Shown piece by piece: positions 1 through 6,558 of a stretch of DNA of 34,489 nt. Position 1 is the first letter of the stretch. Each line of letters begins with the position of its first letter. The notes under the pieces were generated by a model that was not told where the DNA came from, searched no databases, and was given only the letters and a program-made list of their open reading frames with translations. Origin of the DNA: a virus. The stretch spans positions 1 through 34,489 of IMG/VR virus record IMGVR_UViG_3300031278_000006, one strand, 5' to 3'. Both the position numbers and the translations under genes were made by a program.

Positions 1-299
1 CACATTATAATCAACAACTTACTTCATTTGTGCCAACTGTGGCAACCTTTGTATAGACCTTTTTTTAACAAGTTGGCACACATAAACACATTATAATCAA
101 CAACTTACTTCATTTGTGCCAACTGTGGCAACCTTTGTATAGACCTTTTTTTAACAAGTTGGCACACATAAACACATTATAATCAACAACTTACTTCATT
201 TGTGCCAACTGTGGCAACCTTTGTATAGACCTTTTTTTAACAAGTTGGCACACATAAACACATTATAATCAACAACTTACTTCATTTGTGCCAACTGTG
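1..299. repeat. 86-bp tandem repeat, three full copies and a partial fourth
   Basis: Copies begin at 1, 87, 173 and 259. The first three are identical. The fourth matches for 41 bases and diverges at 300. Each copy contains TGTGCCAACT followed about 34 bases later by its inverse AGTTGGCACA. The array touches the window edge, so the copy number is a minimum. Spacers as well as arms are identical, so it is a tandem duplication and not a CRISPR array. Confidence 0.95.
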
Positions 300-508
300 C
301 CAACTTTTTTAGTGTTTTTATATATACCCCTGATATATGAATGCACTATACTGTTACACCTATACTATATATATATATTATATACCCTTTTATAAAGAGA
401 AGTTGTCACAGTTGGCACAATCATATATAACTTATTCATTTTCAGATATTTATCCTGTGCCAACTTAGTGCTAAAAAGTTGGCACAAAGGTTGGCACAGT
501 TGGCACAG
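1..508. promoter_or_regulatory. TTGGCACA motif array, candidate replication origin or operator region
   Basis: This is non-coding DNA downstream of the primase-helicase gene. The octamer TTGGCACA or its complement occurs at 29, 73, 115, 159, 201, 245, 287, 296, 412, 456, 479, 491 and 500, with close variants at 39 and 403. Thirteen copies in about 500 bases, in both orientations and partly in tandem next to a replication gene, fit initiator iterons or a repressor operator array. A very AT-rich stretch at 350-400 could serve as an unwinding element. Origin function is inferred only; no initiator binding domain is identified. Confidence 0.55.
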
Positions 509-2800
509 TTAAAACGGTAAATCATCTGCAATTTTTTTACTTTTTATCTCATCAATGTCTTTGTTTTCAGTATCAGTATCAAAAAAATCACTAACTTCTT
601 TAAGCCAAAAACCTCTTATTTGACAGCCATCTATTCTTTGCCTGTCAACTACATAACCTATATTTTTTAAAGAGATACTAAGCTTCTGTTGACTTAATCG
701 AACGCCTGTTTTCTTTTCAATTATTGATCTAATTTCAGATGAACTTAAAAATTTCGCTCTAAATTCATTTATGTCTGCTTTCCTAAAATATTTTAAAGGC
801 AATTCCATTTCAGGTGCAACTTGTCTGGAATCAAAACAAACTTCATTTAGTCTTTCAATATCATTTTTACTTAAAAACCATCCTTTTTGATTTTTTCTAT
901 ACTTCCAATAAATTTCTATTAATAATGCTGTTTTATCAATTTCATTATATTTTTTTTCATCAATGTTATTTACCTGAATAGGAATAATTCTTCTATTTCC
1001 TGTCAAATCATTAATAACATGTTCATCATTTGACGTCCCACAAAGAACAGCAAGTCTTTGCATATCTTCAAAATAACGCTGGTATGGCATTCTTACGCTA
1101 AATTTATCAGTTGATATTAATTCCTTAAACTTCTTTTCATCTTGTTTAGATTTGCCGCCAAACTCATCGTCCATAATAATCCATTTGGAACACATTAGCT
1201 TCGCAACGTCTGCTTCCTTACCATCTAATTTATTTTGAACAAATAACCATCTTAAAGGCTCAGGCAATAAATCTCTGAAAAAATTAGTTTTGCCTGTTCC
1301 CTGTTCTTGTCCTGTGAATACTAAACATAAAATACTATATGTTCCGTGCGCACTAGCTATTAATGATAATAACCATTTTTCTAAAAAATAATAAACAAAA
1401 TCAGAATCTTTATAACTTAAATTTGAATCAATACATTCAGATAACTTTTTTATATTACCTTCTGTTTTTAAGCCTTTGTTTTTATCAAACCATTCTAATA
1501 TTGGATTGTATCTAGGGGTAAAATCTGAATGAATTAAATCATAAACTTTTTCTTTTGTAACTTTATTAGAAACAATCCTGAAAGCTTTTAGATATATTGA
1601 ATTAAAAATATAATCATTTGTTGGAAGATTATTAATCTCGACAATGTTTGTAATTTCGTTTAATCTGAAATTATAATTAGATTTTAAAAATACTTCAATG
1701 TCATGCAATAAACTTTCATCTTCTTTTAATTCTGATAAAGGTATTTTCCATATCTGATCTAAAACATCATCAACATCATTGCCAGAAATATTTTCAAACT
1801 CTTCTAAATATTGTTTCGCATCAGATTTGCCATTCACAATTGAACCGGAACTGTCAGTCTCTTCTTGTTTTCTTCTGATTTTTGCTATTGTTTTTATTTT
1901 AGAAGTACGTTCTGAAACTAAATTACACCCTGCTAATTTAGCATAATAGAAAAACGATTTAATTGAGGCTGATCCGTTTTTTGTTTCTTCAGAAGATAAG
2001 CAACGATCATATTGTTTGTCAACATTAATTTTTTGTTTGCCAGAATAATATGAAGAAATAATTTTAAAATAAATCCTTCCAGCTTCGCCAAACTTAGCAG
2101 CTAAACCGAACCCAATTCTTAACCAGGAGTAATAATCGGGCGCAATATTAACAGCCCTTTCTTTTATTTGATTAATAATATAATCAACATCATTACTGCT
2201 AAATATATGGTGAGCGTAAATATTTTTATTATTATTTTTATTTTTCTTTTCAAATATTTTCCATACTTCAGCAGCTAAATTTAAATAACAGTCAGGGTCA
2301 TAACTAACAAATCTTAAACGAGAAACATTTGAACAGGACATATCACAAACAACCCCGTAATCATTTGAAAGCATCTTTGTAATAGCTTCAAATGATTCAG
2401 TGTGTTTTGCTTTATTTATCTTAAAATAAACAGCAAGCCCTTTGCCTCTTAAACTATGATGGATAGCAAATATTTCAGGAACTTCTTTTAATTCATTCTT
2501 AATATCATTAATATTTCTATACTGATCCTTGTCGTCAATATCTATAACAATTAAACCGGAATGAATTACTAAACTTGAATCCGATCTTCCATTGAATAAA
2601 CCTGAAGCGGTAACAGCCGGAACGGATTTCTTTTTATATTCCTGTTGTTTTGTATTATCTTCAATGGCCCTGCATTTCAGCACTACATCTTGCCATTTTC
2701 CTTCGGTTATTCCTTTAAAATACTCTGTTAATGTTAATTGATTTTGTTTTTGTATTAGCACATTCGGAAAAATGCTAATCTTTTGGAGTTCTATTTTCAT
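509..2800 (-). CDS. Primase-helicase (BT4734-like N-terminus, PriCT-2, VirE ATPase)
   Basis: Replication protein expected to prime and unwind phage DNA. Residues 1-180 look like the BT4734 N-terminal primase-type domain, with acidic VIDIDD at 85-90 and a conserved SLRGKGLAVYFKI at 116-128. Residues about 200-290 resemble PriCT-2 (YYSWLRIGFGL). Residues about 430-690 match the VirE P-loop family: Walker A GQEQGTGKT at 497-505, Walker B IIMDDE at 541-546, and a later LTGNRRI sensor/arginine-finger-like motif. The extreme C-terminus is ADDLPF, like the tip of Bacteroidota SSB proteins, which normally recruits replication partners. The domain assignments are solid; the tip's role is inferred. It is the last gene before the iteron-like region. 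Confidence 0.9.
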   Translation of the reverse strand: MKIELQKISIFPNVLIQKQNQLTLTEYFKGITEGKWQDVVLKCRAIEDNTKQQEYKKKSVPAVTASGLFNGRSDSSLVIHSGLIVIDIDDKDQYRNINDIKNELKEVPEIFAIHHSLRGKGLAVYFKINKAKHTESFEAITKMLSNDYGVVCDMSCSNVSRLRFVSYDPDCYLNLAAEVWKIFEKKNKNNNKNIYAHHIFSSNDVDYIINQIKERAVNIAPDYYSWLRIGFGLAAKFGEAGRIYFKIISSYYSGKQKINVDKQYDRCLSSEETKNGSASIKSFFYYAKLAGCNLVSERTSKIKTIAKIRRKQEETDSSGSIVNGKSDAKQYLEEFENISGNDVDDVLDQIWKIPLSELKEDESLLHDIEVFLKSNYNFRLNEITNIVEINNLPTNDYIFNSIYLKAFRIVSNKVTKEKVYDLIHSDFTPRYNPILEWFDKNKGLKTEGNIKKLSECIDSNLSYKDSDFVYYFLEKWLLSLIASAHGTYSILCLVFTGQEQGTGKTNFFRDLLPEPLRWLFVQNKLDGKEADVAKLMCSKWIIMDDEFGGKSKQDEKKFKELISTDKFSVRMPYQRYFEDMQRLAVLCGTSNDEHVINDLTGNRRIIPIQVNNIDEKKYNEIDKTALLIEIYWKYRKNQKGWFLSKNDIERLNEVCFDSRQVAPEMELPLKYFRKADINEFRAKFLSSSEIRSIIEKKTGVRLSQQKLSISLKNIGYVVDRQRIDGCQIRGFWLKEVSDFFDTDTENKDIDEIKSKKIADDLPF

Positions 2801-2838
2801 AAAAAAAGTTTAAAGAAAGGGTTATCAATTTACAAAAA

Positions 2839-3213
2839 TTAATCGGTATTTTCTTTTAAAATTCTAAATTTATTACAATCATCATTAAGCATAATTCTAA
2901 ATTTAGGATTCTCAACAAACTTCCAAAACTCGTAAAAATATTCTGATGGAATAATATCAATATTAATCCAACCCATTTGCTTTTTAGAAAGCTCAATAAA
3001 TGTTAAAACTTTATTATATCCGTTTTGTCTGGAATTAAAAATCTCAATTACTTTATCTTTAAATTTATCTGATTTCAGTTCTTGTAAACTTATATTCATT
3101 ATAGTACATTCTATAATTATAACAAGCTCATCAAGAGATTTTTTCAATTCTTCTTTTGTAAACTCGTTATAATTATCACATATTTTTTCAATACATTTGT
3201 TTATTTCGCTCAT
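2839..3213 (-). CDS. Hypothetical protein
   Basis: About 124 residues beginning MSEINKCIEKICDNY. I chose the start at 3213 because it overlaps the upstream stop as ATGA. The longer reading from 3309 would overlap the membrane-protein gene by 100 bases and adds a Cys-rich hydrophobic stretch that looks like antisense-frame noise. The N-terminal half is predicted helical and charged. I recognise no motif. It is coupled to the membrane protein upstream and lies 38 bases before the primase-helicase gene. Confidence 0.7.
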   Translation of the reverse strand: MSEINKCIEKICDNYNEFTKEELKKSLDELVIIIECTIMNISLQELKSDKFKDKVIEIFNSRQNGYNKVLTFIELSKKQMGWINIDIIPSEYFYEFWKFVENPKFRIMLNDDCNKFRILKENTD

Positions 3214-3641
3214 CTTAAAGCAATCATTTGAACAGCAAATATATAAATTAACATTGGCAATAATATGCCAAAGAAAAAAGCTACCCAGTTTTGACGCCAA
3301 AATTTCCAAATACTTTGCCGTCTTAAATGTTTTCTATTGCTTTTTTCTTCGCTCCGGCTGCCAGCCTTTATTCCTAATTCAAAAAATGATTTTCCATAAT
3401 AATAGATGTTAATAATAATTTCTATTATTGCACCAGTCAAGGCAAGCTCTTCTTTTTTTATTAAAACAAAAGCAAGAATTGCAGCAGAAATAAGGCCGCA
3501 AAAAATTACTGATTGAAAAGTTTTAAGACTTCCTTCCAGTTGACTAAAAGATTGAAAAACAAACCAGGTATGGATTGTCTGGCTTACAATTGTTAAAATT
3601 GTAAGCACTAAAAAAAAGTTGTACATGTTAAGTAAATTCAT
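3210..3641 (-). CDS. Four-helix membrane protein
   Basis: 143 residues with four hydrophobic segments at roughly 8-28, 43-62, 66-84 and 118-139. A basic loop at about 90-115 (SNRKHLRRQSIWKFWRQNW) separates the last two. No catalytic motif is visible. Its topology suggests an integral inner-membrane protein of unknown role. I recall similar small membrane proteins in Bacteroidota phages but cannot name a family. It is translationally coupled to the next gene by ATGA. Confidence 0.75.
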   Translation of the reverse strand: MNLLNMYNFFLVLTILTIVSQTIHTWFVFQSFSQLEGSLKTFQSVIFCGLISAAILAFVLIKKEELALTGAIIEIIINIYYYGKSFFELGIKAGSRSEEKSNRKHLRRQSIWKFWRQNWVAFFFGILLPMLIYIFAVQMIALR

Positions 3642-3653
3642 AATTATTTAGTT

Positions 3654-3890
3654 TTAGTTATTATAATTCACATAAATAAATTTTTTGTTATCAATTTTTA
3701 TTCCTTTTAATTTACCTGAATCAAAAGCATTATATATACTTTTCAGACAACGTTTATTATCTATAAGTTCATAGTATTTTTCTGGTGACACAGGAACTAA
3801 ATATTCATTTACAATTTCTTGTAAAATAAAATGTAATTCTTCATTAGACTTGTTGTTTAAATAATTGTATATTGCCTCTGTATCTATCAT
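3654..3890 (-). CDS. Small protein with possible helix-turn-helix end
   Basis: 78 residues. The C-terminal part (KSIYNAFDSGKLKGIKID) resembles the recognition helix and wing of excisionase or MerR-like helix-turn-helix proteins, so a DNA-binding role is possible but weakly supported. The start codon lies four bases past the last cassette-type core site (GTTAGTA, 3894-3900), so this is either the first ordinary phage gene after the array or the last cassette. No matching core is seen at its 3' end, which favours the former. Confidence 0.65.
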   Translation of the reverse strand: MIDTEAIYNYLNNKSNEELHFILQEIVNEYLVPVSPEKYYELIDNKRCLKSIYNAFDSGKLKGIKIDNKKFIYVNYNN

Positions 3891-3893
3891 TAT

Positions 3894-3948
3894 TACTAAC
3901 TTTTAAAGTTTTACAAAATCTTGTATTGCGTATATCCGCTTGTTAGGC
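3894..3948 (-). repeat. attC-like site after the 3954-4202 gene
   Basis: Read on the minus strand it starts with GCCTAAC (3948-3942) and ends with GTTAGTA (3900-3894), 55 bases in all. The inner arms are weak (GCGGATATACGC, ACAAGATTTTGT). GCCTAAC/GTTRRRY matches the integron R''/R' consensus. The length is just below the usual range and it may be a degraded terminal site. Confidence 0.55.
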
Positions 3949-3953
3949 ACAAT

Positions 3954-4202
3954 TTATGAAATGGTAATCGGTTCTATAATAACCGTTGCACCATAACTTG
4001 CAAAATCAGTTGCTGTATATGTGCCATCTTTTCGTTCTCTAAGTTCTGTTTCTTTATGAAAGAATCTTGTTTTGATGTAGTTGATTGCAACTGATTTTGC
4101 TTCATCTAAATCAAACTTATAACCTAATTCTTCAAATACCATTTCATCTGGGTCTCTGGTTGTGTCTGCCAGATTTCGTTTTGTGTAAATTCTATATGTC
4201 AT
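3954..4202 (-). CDS. Cassette-borne hypothetical protein
   Basis: 82 residues, beginning MTYRIYTKRNLADTTRDPDE, of mixed alpha/beta character with no recognised motif. Its two ends are near-perfect inverted copies: 3940-3957 against 4204-4221 match at 17 of 18 bases. That makes it the clearest single cassette of the array. Cassette genes of integrons are typically small, promoterless orphans like this one; here the gene shares the phage transcription direction and is probably read through from upstream. Confidence 0.7.
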   Translation of the reverse strand: MTYRIYTKRNLADTTRDPDEMVFEELGYKFDLDEAKSVAINYIKTRFFHKETELRERKDGTYTATDFASYGATVIIEPITIS

Positions 4203-4212
4203 AATAAACTGT

Positions 4213-4334
4213 GCCTAACAATGTGTATAAGCAATAGCTGTTAGGCGTTTTAACTATTGCAGTTGTTTAATATTTAATTTTGTTTTTCTTTGTTTGGTTC
4301 GTGTAGGCTACTGCTCATACACTCAACGTTAGCG
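4213..4334 (-). repeat. attC-like site, 122 bp, complete arms
   Basis: On the minus strand R'' is CGCTAAC (4334-4328) and R' is GTTAGGC (4219-4213). The inner arms GTGTATGAGC and GCTTATACAC pair at nine of ten positions. A further perfect pair, GCAATAG/CTATTGC, lies in the centre. R'' supplies the stop codon of the gene at 4329. Size and layout fall within the range of integron attC sites. Confidence 0.7.
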
Positions 4335-4631
4335 GTCATTGCCGTGAAACATTATCAACTTATCAAGTAAATCGTTTATGAATCTTAAACCGCCTCTTGT
4401 ATGATTGTAAGTAGTGTATCCTGTTTTATGTAGCGAGTCTTTCAAGCCTTTTATTTCTTCAACATCTATCAAAGGCAACGAACCGCTAACATGCGGTAAT
4501 ACGGCATTATTTTTTACTACCCATACCGCAAATTTTTGCATATCATAAAAGTCTAACTCTTCATAATCTGCCGAATCCATTAATGGATATGTTTCCTTTA
4601 TCCATTTTATTAATAAATCATGTCCTGTCAT
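4329..4631 (-). CDS. Cassette-borne hypothetical protein
   Basis: 100 residues, starting MTGHDLLIKWIKETYPLMDS. It appears helical with a central proline/glycine-rich region and no motif I recognise. The stop codon is provided by the CGCTAAC core of the attC-like site that follows. Its 5' flank (GCGGTCGTT at about 4674-4666) resembles the inverse of its 3' end (GCGGTCATT) but lacks the GTTA of a core, so the upstream site is damaged. G+C is 22 of 60 bases at 4381-4440, above neighbouring phage genes. Confidence 0.7.
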   Translation of the reverse strand: MTGHDLLIKWIKETYPLMDSADYEELDFYDMQKFAVWVVKNNAVLPHVSGSLPLIDVEEIKGLKDSLHKTGYTTYNHTRGGLRFINDLLDKLIMFHGNDR

Positions 4632-4663
4632 AATATTAAATTTAGTGTTTCAAATCCGTAAAA

Positions 4664-4695
4664 AATAACGACCGCATACCACCATCCGTTAGCAG
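4664..4695 (-). repeat. Truncated attC-like site
   Basis: On the minus strand it begins CTGCTAACGGATGGTGGTAT (4695-4676). Sixteen bases of this, AACGGATGGTGGTATG, are identical to the left arm of the next site upstream (5225-5210). The right arm and R' core are missing, and the sequence runs straight into the leader of the following gene. A deletion between two cassettes is the simplest reading. Confidence 0.6.
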
Positions 4696-4703
4696 TAATA
4701 TTT

Positions 4704-5111
4704 TTAAACTGCCACCGCACTCAACGTTCTGCCAAAGCATTTCACTTTTTCACCATCTTTAAAATGATTTGCTTTTTCAAGTAATTCATTCATAATGTCG
4801 TTAATGTTGAAATGATGTGAGAAACCCATCTCTATTTTATAGTCGCCATTTCTATCAATATTACAACCCATTGCTTTTTCTACACTTTCCGTAATCAACT
4901 CACGATAAAAATCTTTATTAATTTTTAAATCCTTTACTAAAATATGGGTTGTAAACTTCCTGCTTTGAATACCACACATCGCTACTTCTGATGGGTTTCC
5001 ATTCCCTAATTGAAATTGCCCAAACATAAGCAAATCATTGTTATCACACCAATGGTAATCAGTTGGTGAGTTGTTTCCTTTTTCTCTTGTTTCTGCTACA
5101 AATACTTTCAT
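4704..5111 (-). CDS. Cassette-borne hypothetical protein
   Basis: 135 residues, starting MKVFVAETREKGNNSPTDYH, probably a soluble alpha/beta protein. No domain is recognised. It ends inside a 23-base inverted repeat: 4688-4710 is the near-exact inverse of 5150-5173, differing only around a two- to three-base gap. Both copies carry the GTTAGCAGTA core, so gene and flanks form one cassette-like unit of about 490 bases. Confidence 0.72.
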   Translation of the reverse strand: MKVFVAETREKGNNSPTDYHWCDNNDLLMFGQFQLGNGNPSEVAMCGIQSRKFTTHILVKDLKINKDFYRELITESVEKAMGCNIDRNGDYKIEMGFSHHFNINDIMNELLEKANHFKDGEKVKCFGRTLSAVAV

Positions 5112-5165
5112 TTTATATTTTTATTTGTTATTAAATCCTGCGCTCAAAAAGTTTAAAAATACATA

Positions 5166-5229
5166 CTGCTAACACGTGGTATAGTTCAGTTTCGTTCCTC
5201 AACCGAAACCATACCACCATCCGTTGTAG
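5166..5229 (-). repeat. attC-like site, 64 bp
   Basis: Minus strand: R'' is CTACAAC (5229-5223) and R' is GTTAGCAG (5173-5166). The inner arms are GTGGTAT/ATACCAC, then GTTTCG/CGAAAC around a nine-base loop. One side has a single extra base and the other has six (TGAACT). Unequal unpaired bases between two stems are typical of integron attC sites, where they set strand choice. Confidence 0.75.
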
Positions 5230-5243
5230 GTAATAAAAGCCTA

Positions 5244-5498
5244 CTACTTACGTGCATCAATTTTAGCTTTGAGTTCTTTTTTACGCCTGTCAAAATATGC
5301 TTTTACTTTCGGGTCATTTTTACTTGTCCAGTACCCACAAAAGCTGTTTGTACTAAAATTCTGCAAATGGTGTCCACAAGTGGTTAATTTTTCACCTTTA
5401 TCTGCATTGCTCCATTGGCAATTCATACAGCTTTTACCTTCTGGTTTCATTATGTTGTCAAGCTGTCTAATTTCGTTTTCTTCTTCTGTCCAAATCAT
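5244..5498 (-). CDS. Cassette-borne Cys-rich small protein, possible zinc ribbon
   Basis: 84 residues. A CMNC pair at 24-27, CGHH at about 41-44 and FCGYW at about 53-57 could together bind zinc; such a knuckle often marks a nucleic-acid- or protein-binding module. The C-terminal 25 residues are strongly basic and helical. Ends at 5223-5242 and 5528-5548 are inverted copies carrying GTTGTAGGTA and AAAAGCCT. Function unknown. Confidence 0.7.
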   Translation of the reverse strand: MIWTEEENEIRQLDNIMKPEGKSCMNCQWSNADKGEKLTTCGHHLQNFSTNSFCGYWTSKNDPKVKAYFDRRKKELKAKIDARK

Positions 5499-5541
5499 AT
5501 TTTTAAATTTAGTGGTTATTTGACCGCAGGCTTTTACATAC

Positions 5542-5594
5542 CTACAACACTAAATAAACCACATTAAAACGATGGTTTATTATTTACGTTGTAG
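5542..5594 (-). repeat. attC-like site with perfect 9-bp inner hairpin
   Basis: Outer cores on the minus strand are CTACAAC (5594-5588) and GTTGTAG (5548-5542). The inner stem AATAAACCA/TGGTTTATT (5553-5561 with 5573-5581) is perfect. Its loop at 5562-5572 is identical to the loop of the neighbouring hairpin at 5597-5607. Confidence 0.7.
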
Positions 5595-5616
5595 CACATT
5601 AAAACGATGCTACAAC
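5588..5616 (-). repeat. 9-bp hairpin sharing its loop with the neighbour
   Basis: GTTGTAGCA (5588-5596) pairs perfectly with TGCTACAAC (5608-5616). The 11-base loop CATTAAAACGA, read on the plus strand, is the same as at 5562-5572. It could be the body of a gene-less mini-cassette between two attC-like sites. Confidence 0.75.
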
Positions 5617-5647
5617 ATGGTATATAATCCATGCTTTCGTTTGTAGC
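5609..5647 (-). repeat. attC-like palindrome, 39 bp
   Basis: Plus strand: GCTACAA (5609-5615) pairs with TTGTAGC (5641-5647), and CATGG (5616-5620) pairs with CCATG (5629-5633). Seven unpaired bases lie on one side only. It overlaps the preceding hairpin arm. Confidence 0.6.
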
Positions 5648-5679
5648 TCGTTTCATCGTTTGTGCTAATTTGACCATAA

Positions 5680-6036
5680 TTAAATTTTACTTAGTTTATT
5701 CTCAGGCTGAAAATCATATTTATGTCCAATATTTTCTAATTGATATTCCCATCCATCAGCACCCCACCGCACATTCAAAATTTTAGGGTTGTGTATATAA
5801 CCCCCATTCCATTTCAACTTAAATTCTTCTTCATTACTAAATTTAGGCCATTTGTCTGGTTTTGGAATTTCTGTGAAGTTAAGTTCACCTTTTGCCATCT
5901 CAGGGTTGAAATAATTTTTATTGTATAATTTATCAATTTGTTCTAATGCCCATTTATCATCACGCCCTTCCCGCATTTCAAAATCAAACAAATGAGTTTT
6001 ACCCCAAAAACATCTATGTGTAAGTATCTGTATCAT
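5680..6036 (-). CDS. Orphan hypothetical protein, probable cassette gene
   Basis: 118 residues, starting MIQILTHRCFWGKTHLFDFE. It is rich in Trp and Asn/Lys in the second half (KPDKWPKFSNEEEFKLKWNG). No family is recognised. It sits upstream of the tandem palindromes at 5542-5647, but its own ends do not form a clean matching pair, so membership in the array rests on position and on the related non-coding flanks. Confidence 0.65.
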   Translation of the reverse strand: MIQILTHRCFWGKTHLFDFEMREGRDDKWALEQIDKLYNKNYFNPEMAKGELNFTEIPKPDKWPKFSNEEEFKLKWNGGYIHNPKILNVRWGADGWEYQLENIGHKYDFQPENKLSKI

Positions 6037-6126
6037 AAAATTTAATTATTACTATGTACCTCGTTCGATTGTCCGTAGTTTATTCTGCACGGCTCATATA
6101 CCTGTCCGTTACCAACCATGCAGGAA
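6037..6126 (-). repeat. Spacer with degenerate attC-like or shared cassette leader
   Basis: On the minus strand it starts GGTAACGGACAGGTATATGA and includes CAATCGAACGAG. It is related in layout to the spacer at 6454-6558 (ATAACGATA, GGGTATGTGC, GATAAAACGAG). The only obvious pairing is CCGT/ACGG. It may be a decayed recombination site or a shared leader. Confidence 0.35.
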
Positions 6127-6453
6127 TCAAAGTTCATGAGGGTAGGTAATATCATTCATCATATCTTCTTCACCAAGGCCGTTTTCTACCATAAAGTTTA
6201 GTAGTTTATTATCGGCTTCAAGTTTCTTTATCTTAAGCAGTAAAGCACGGTTGGTAACACTTTGTAAAGGTAATGCTGCGTTCTCGTCCGAACATTGCGC
6301 CAACCCACGCTCTATTGCTGTTAAGCTATTTTGGCTTAAGTTATGTAAGCTTTCACTACCTTTTACTACATCTTTTAAGTCCATATTTTCAAGCATCCAA
6401 TCAATTGTGCCTTTTATGTAAATCAAATCTTCTTTGTCAAATTCTAATGCCAT
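6127..6453 (-). CDS. Orphan hypothetical protein, probable cassette gene
   Basis: 108 residues, starting MALEFDKEDLIYIKGTIDWM, mostly helical with a coiled segment near residues 70-90. No domain is recognised. G+C reaches 28 of 60 bases at 6241-6300, compared with 9 of 60 at 6661-6720 in the phage exonuclease next door, which suggests foreign origin. It is the right-most gene with array-like flanks. Confidence 0.65.
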   Translation of the reverse strand: MALEFDKEDLIYIKGTIDWMLENMDLKDVVKGSESLHNLSQNSLTAIERGLAQCSDENAALPLQSVTNRALLLKIKKLEADNKLLNFMVENGLGEEDMMNDITYPHEL

Positions 6454-6558
6454 CGCTCGGTTATTTAAAGTTTATCACTCGTTTTATCTGTTGTGCAAAT
6501 TTGGTAGGCAGCACATACCCTTACAATTTATCGTTATAAACAAATAAAATTATTTCCA
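6454..6558 (-). repeat. Spacer with degenerate cassette-type flank
   Basis: The plus-strand segment ACTCGTTTTATCTGTTGTGC (6477-6496) with its extension matches GCTCGTTTCATCGTTTGTGC (5646-5665) at 22 of 28 positions. This links the right end of the orphan-gene block to the spacer at 5641-5675. No paired AAC/GTT cores are seen. Confidence 0.4.

Larger units (their letters stand above)
3894..5647 (-). mobile_element. Integron-like gene cassette array without integrase
   Basis: Four short same-strand genes (3954-5498) alternate with imperfect palindromes whose outer ends are AAC...GTT core sites on the minus strand. The start and end of a cassette carry the same core sequence in inverse: TTAGGCACA for 3954-4202, TTAGCAGTA for 4704-5111 and TTGTAGGTA for 5244-5498. 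That is the signature expected when attC is split during cassette insertion, since R'' at a cassette's end pairs with the R' at its own beginning. The region up to 6558 may hold two more, degraded, units. No integron integrase lies in the window. The integron interpretation is inferred from structure and needs a covariance-model search. Confidence 0.72.

Noticed and set aside
1-299. CRISPR array
   Set aside because: Repeat and spacer are both identical in each 86-base unit, so it is a simple tandem repeat.
412-507. Sigma-54 promoters, because TTGGCACA contains the -24 TGGCAC element
   Set aside because: No -12 GC element follows at the right distance, and the motif occurs in both orientations in an array downstream of a gene.
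3214-3309. Longer N-terminus for the 2839-3213 gene
   Set aside because: It would overlap the membrane-protein gene by 100 bases; the ATGA start at 3213 is more natural.
5499-5679. A transcription terminator pair for the hairpins at 5553-5616
   Set aside because: Neither stem is followed by a T run on either strand, and the identical loops point to another role.
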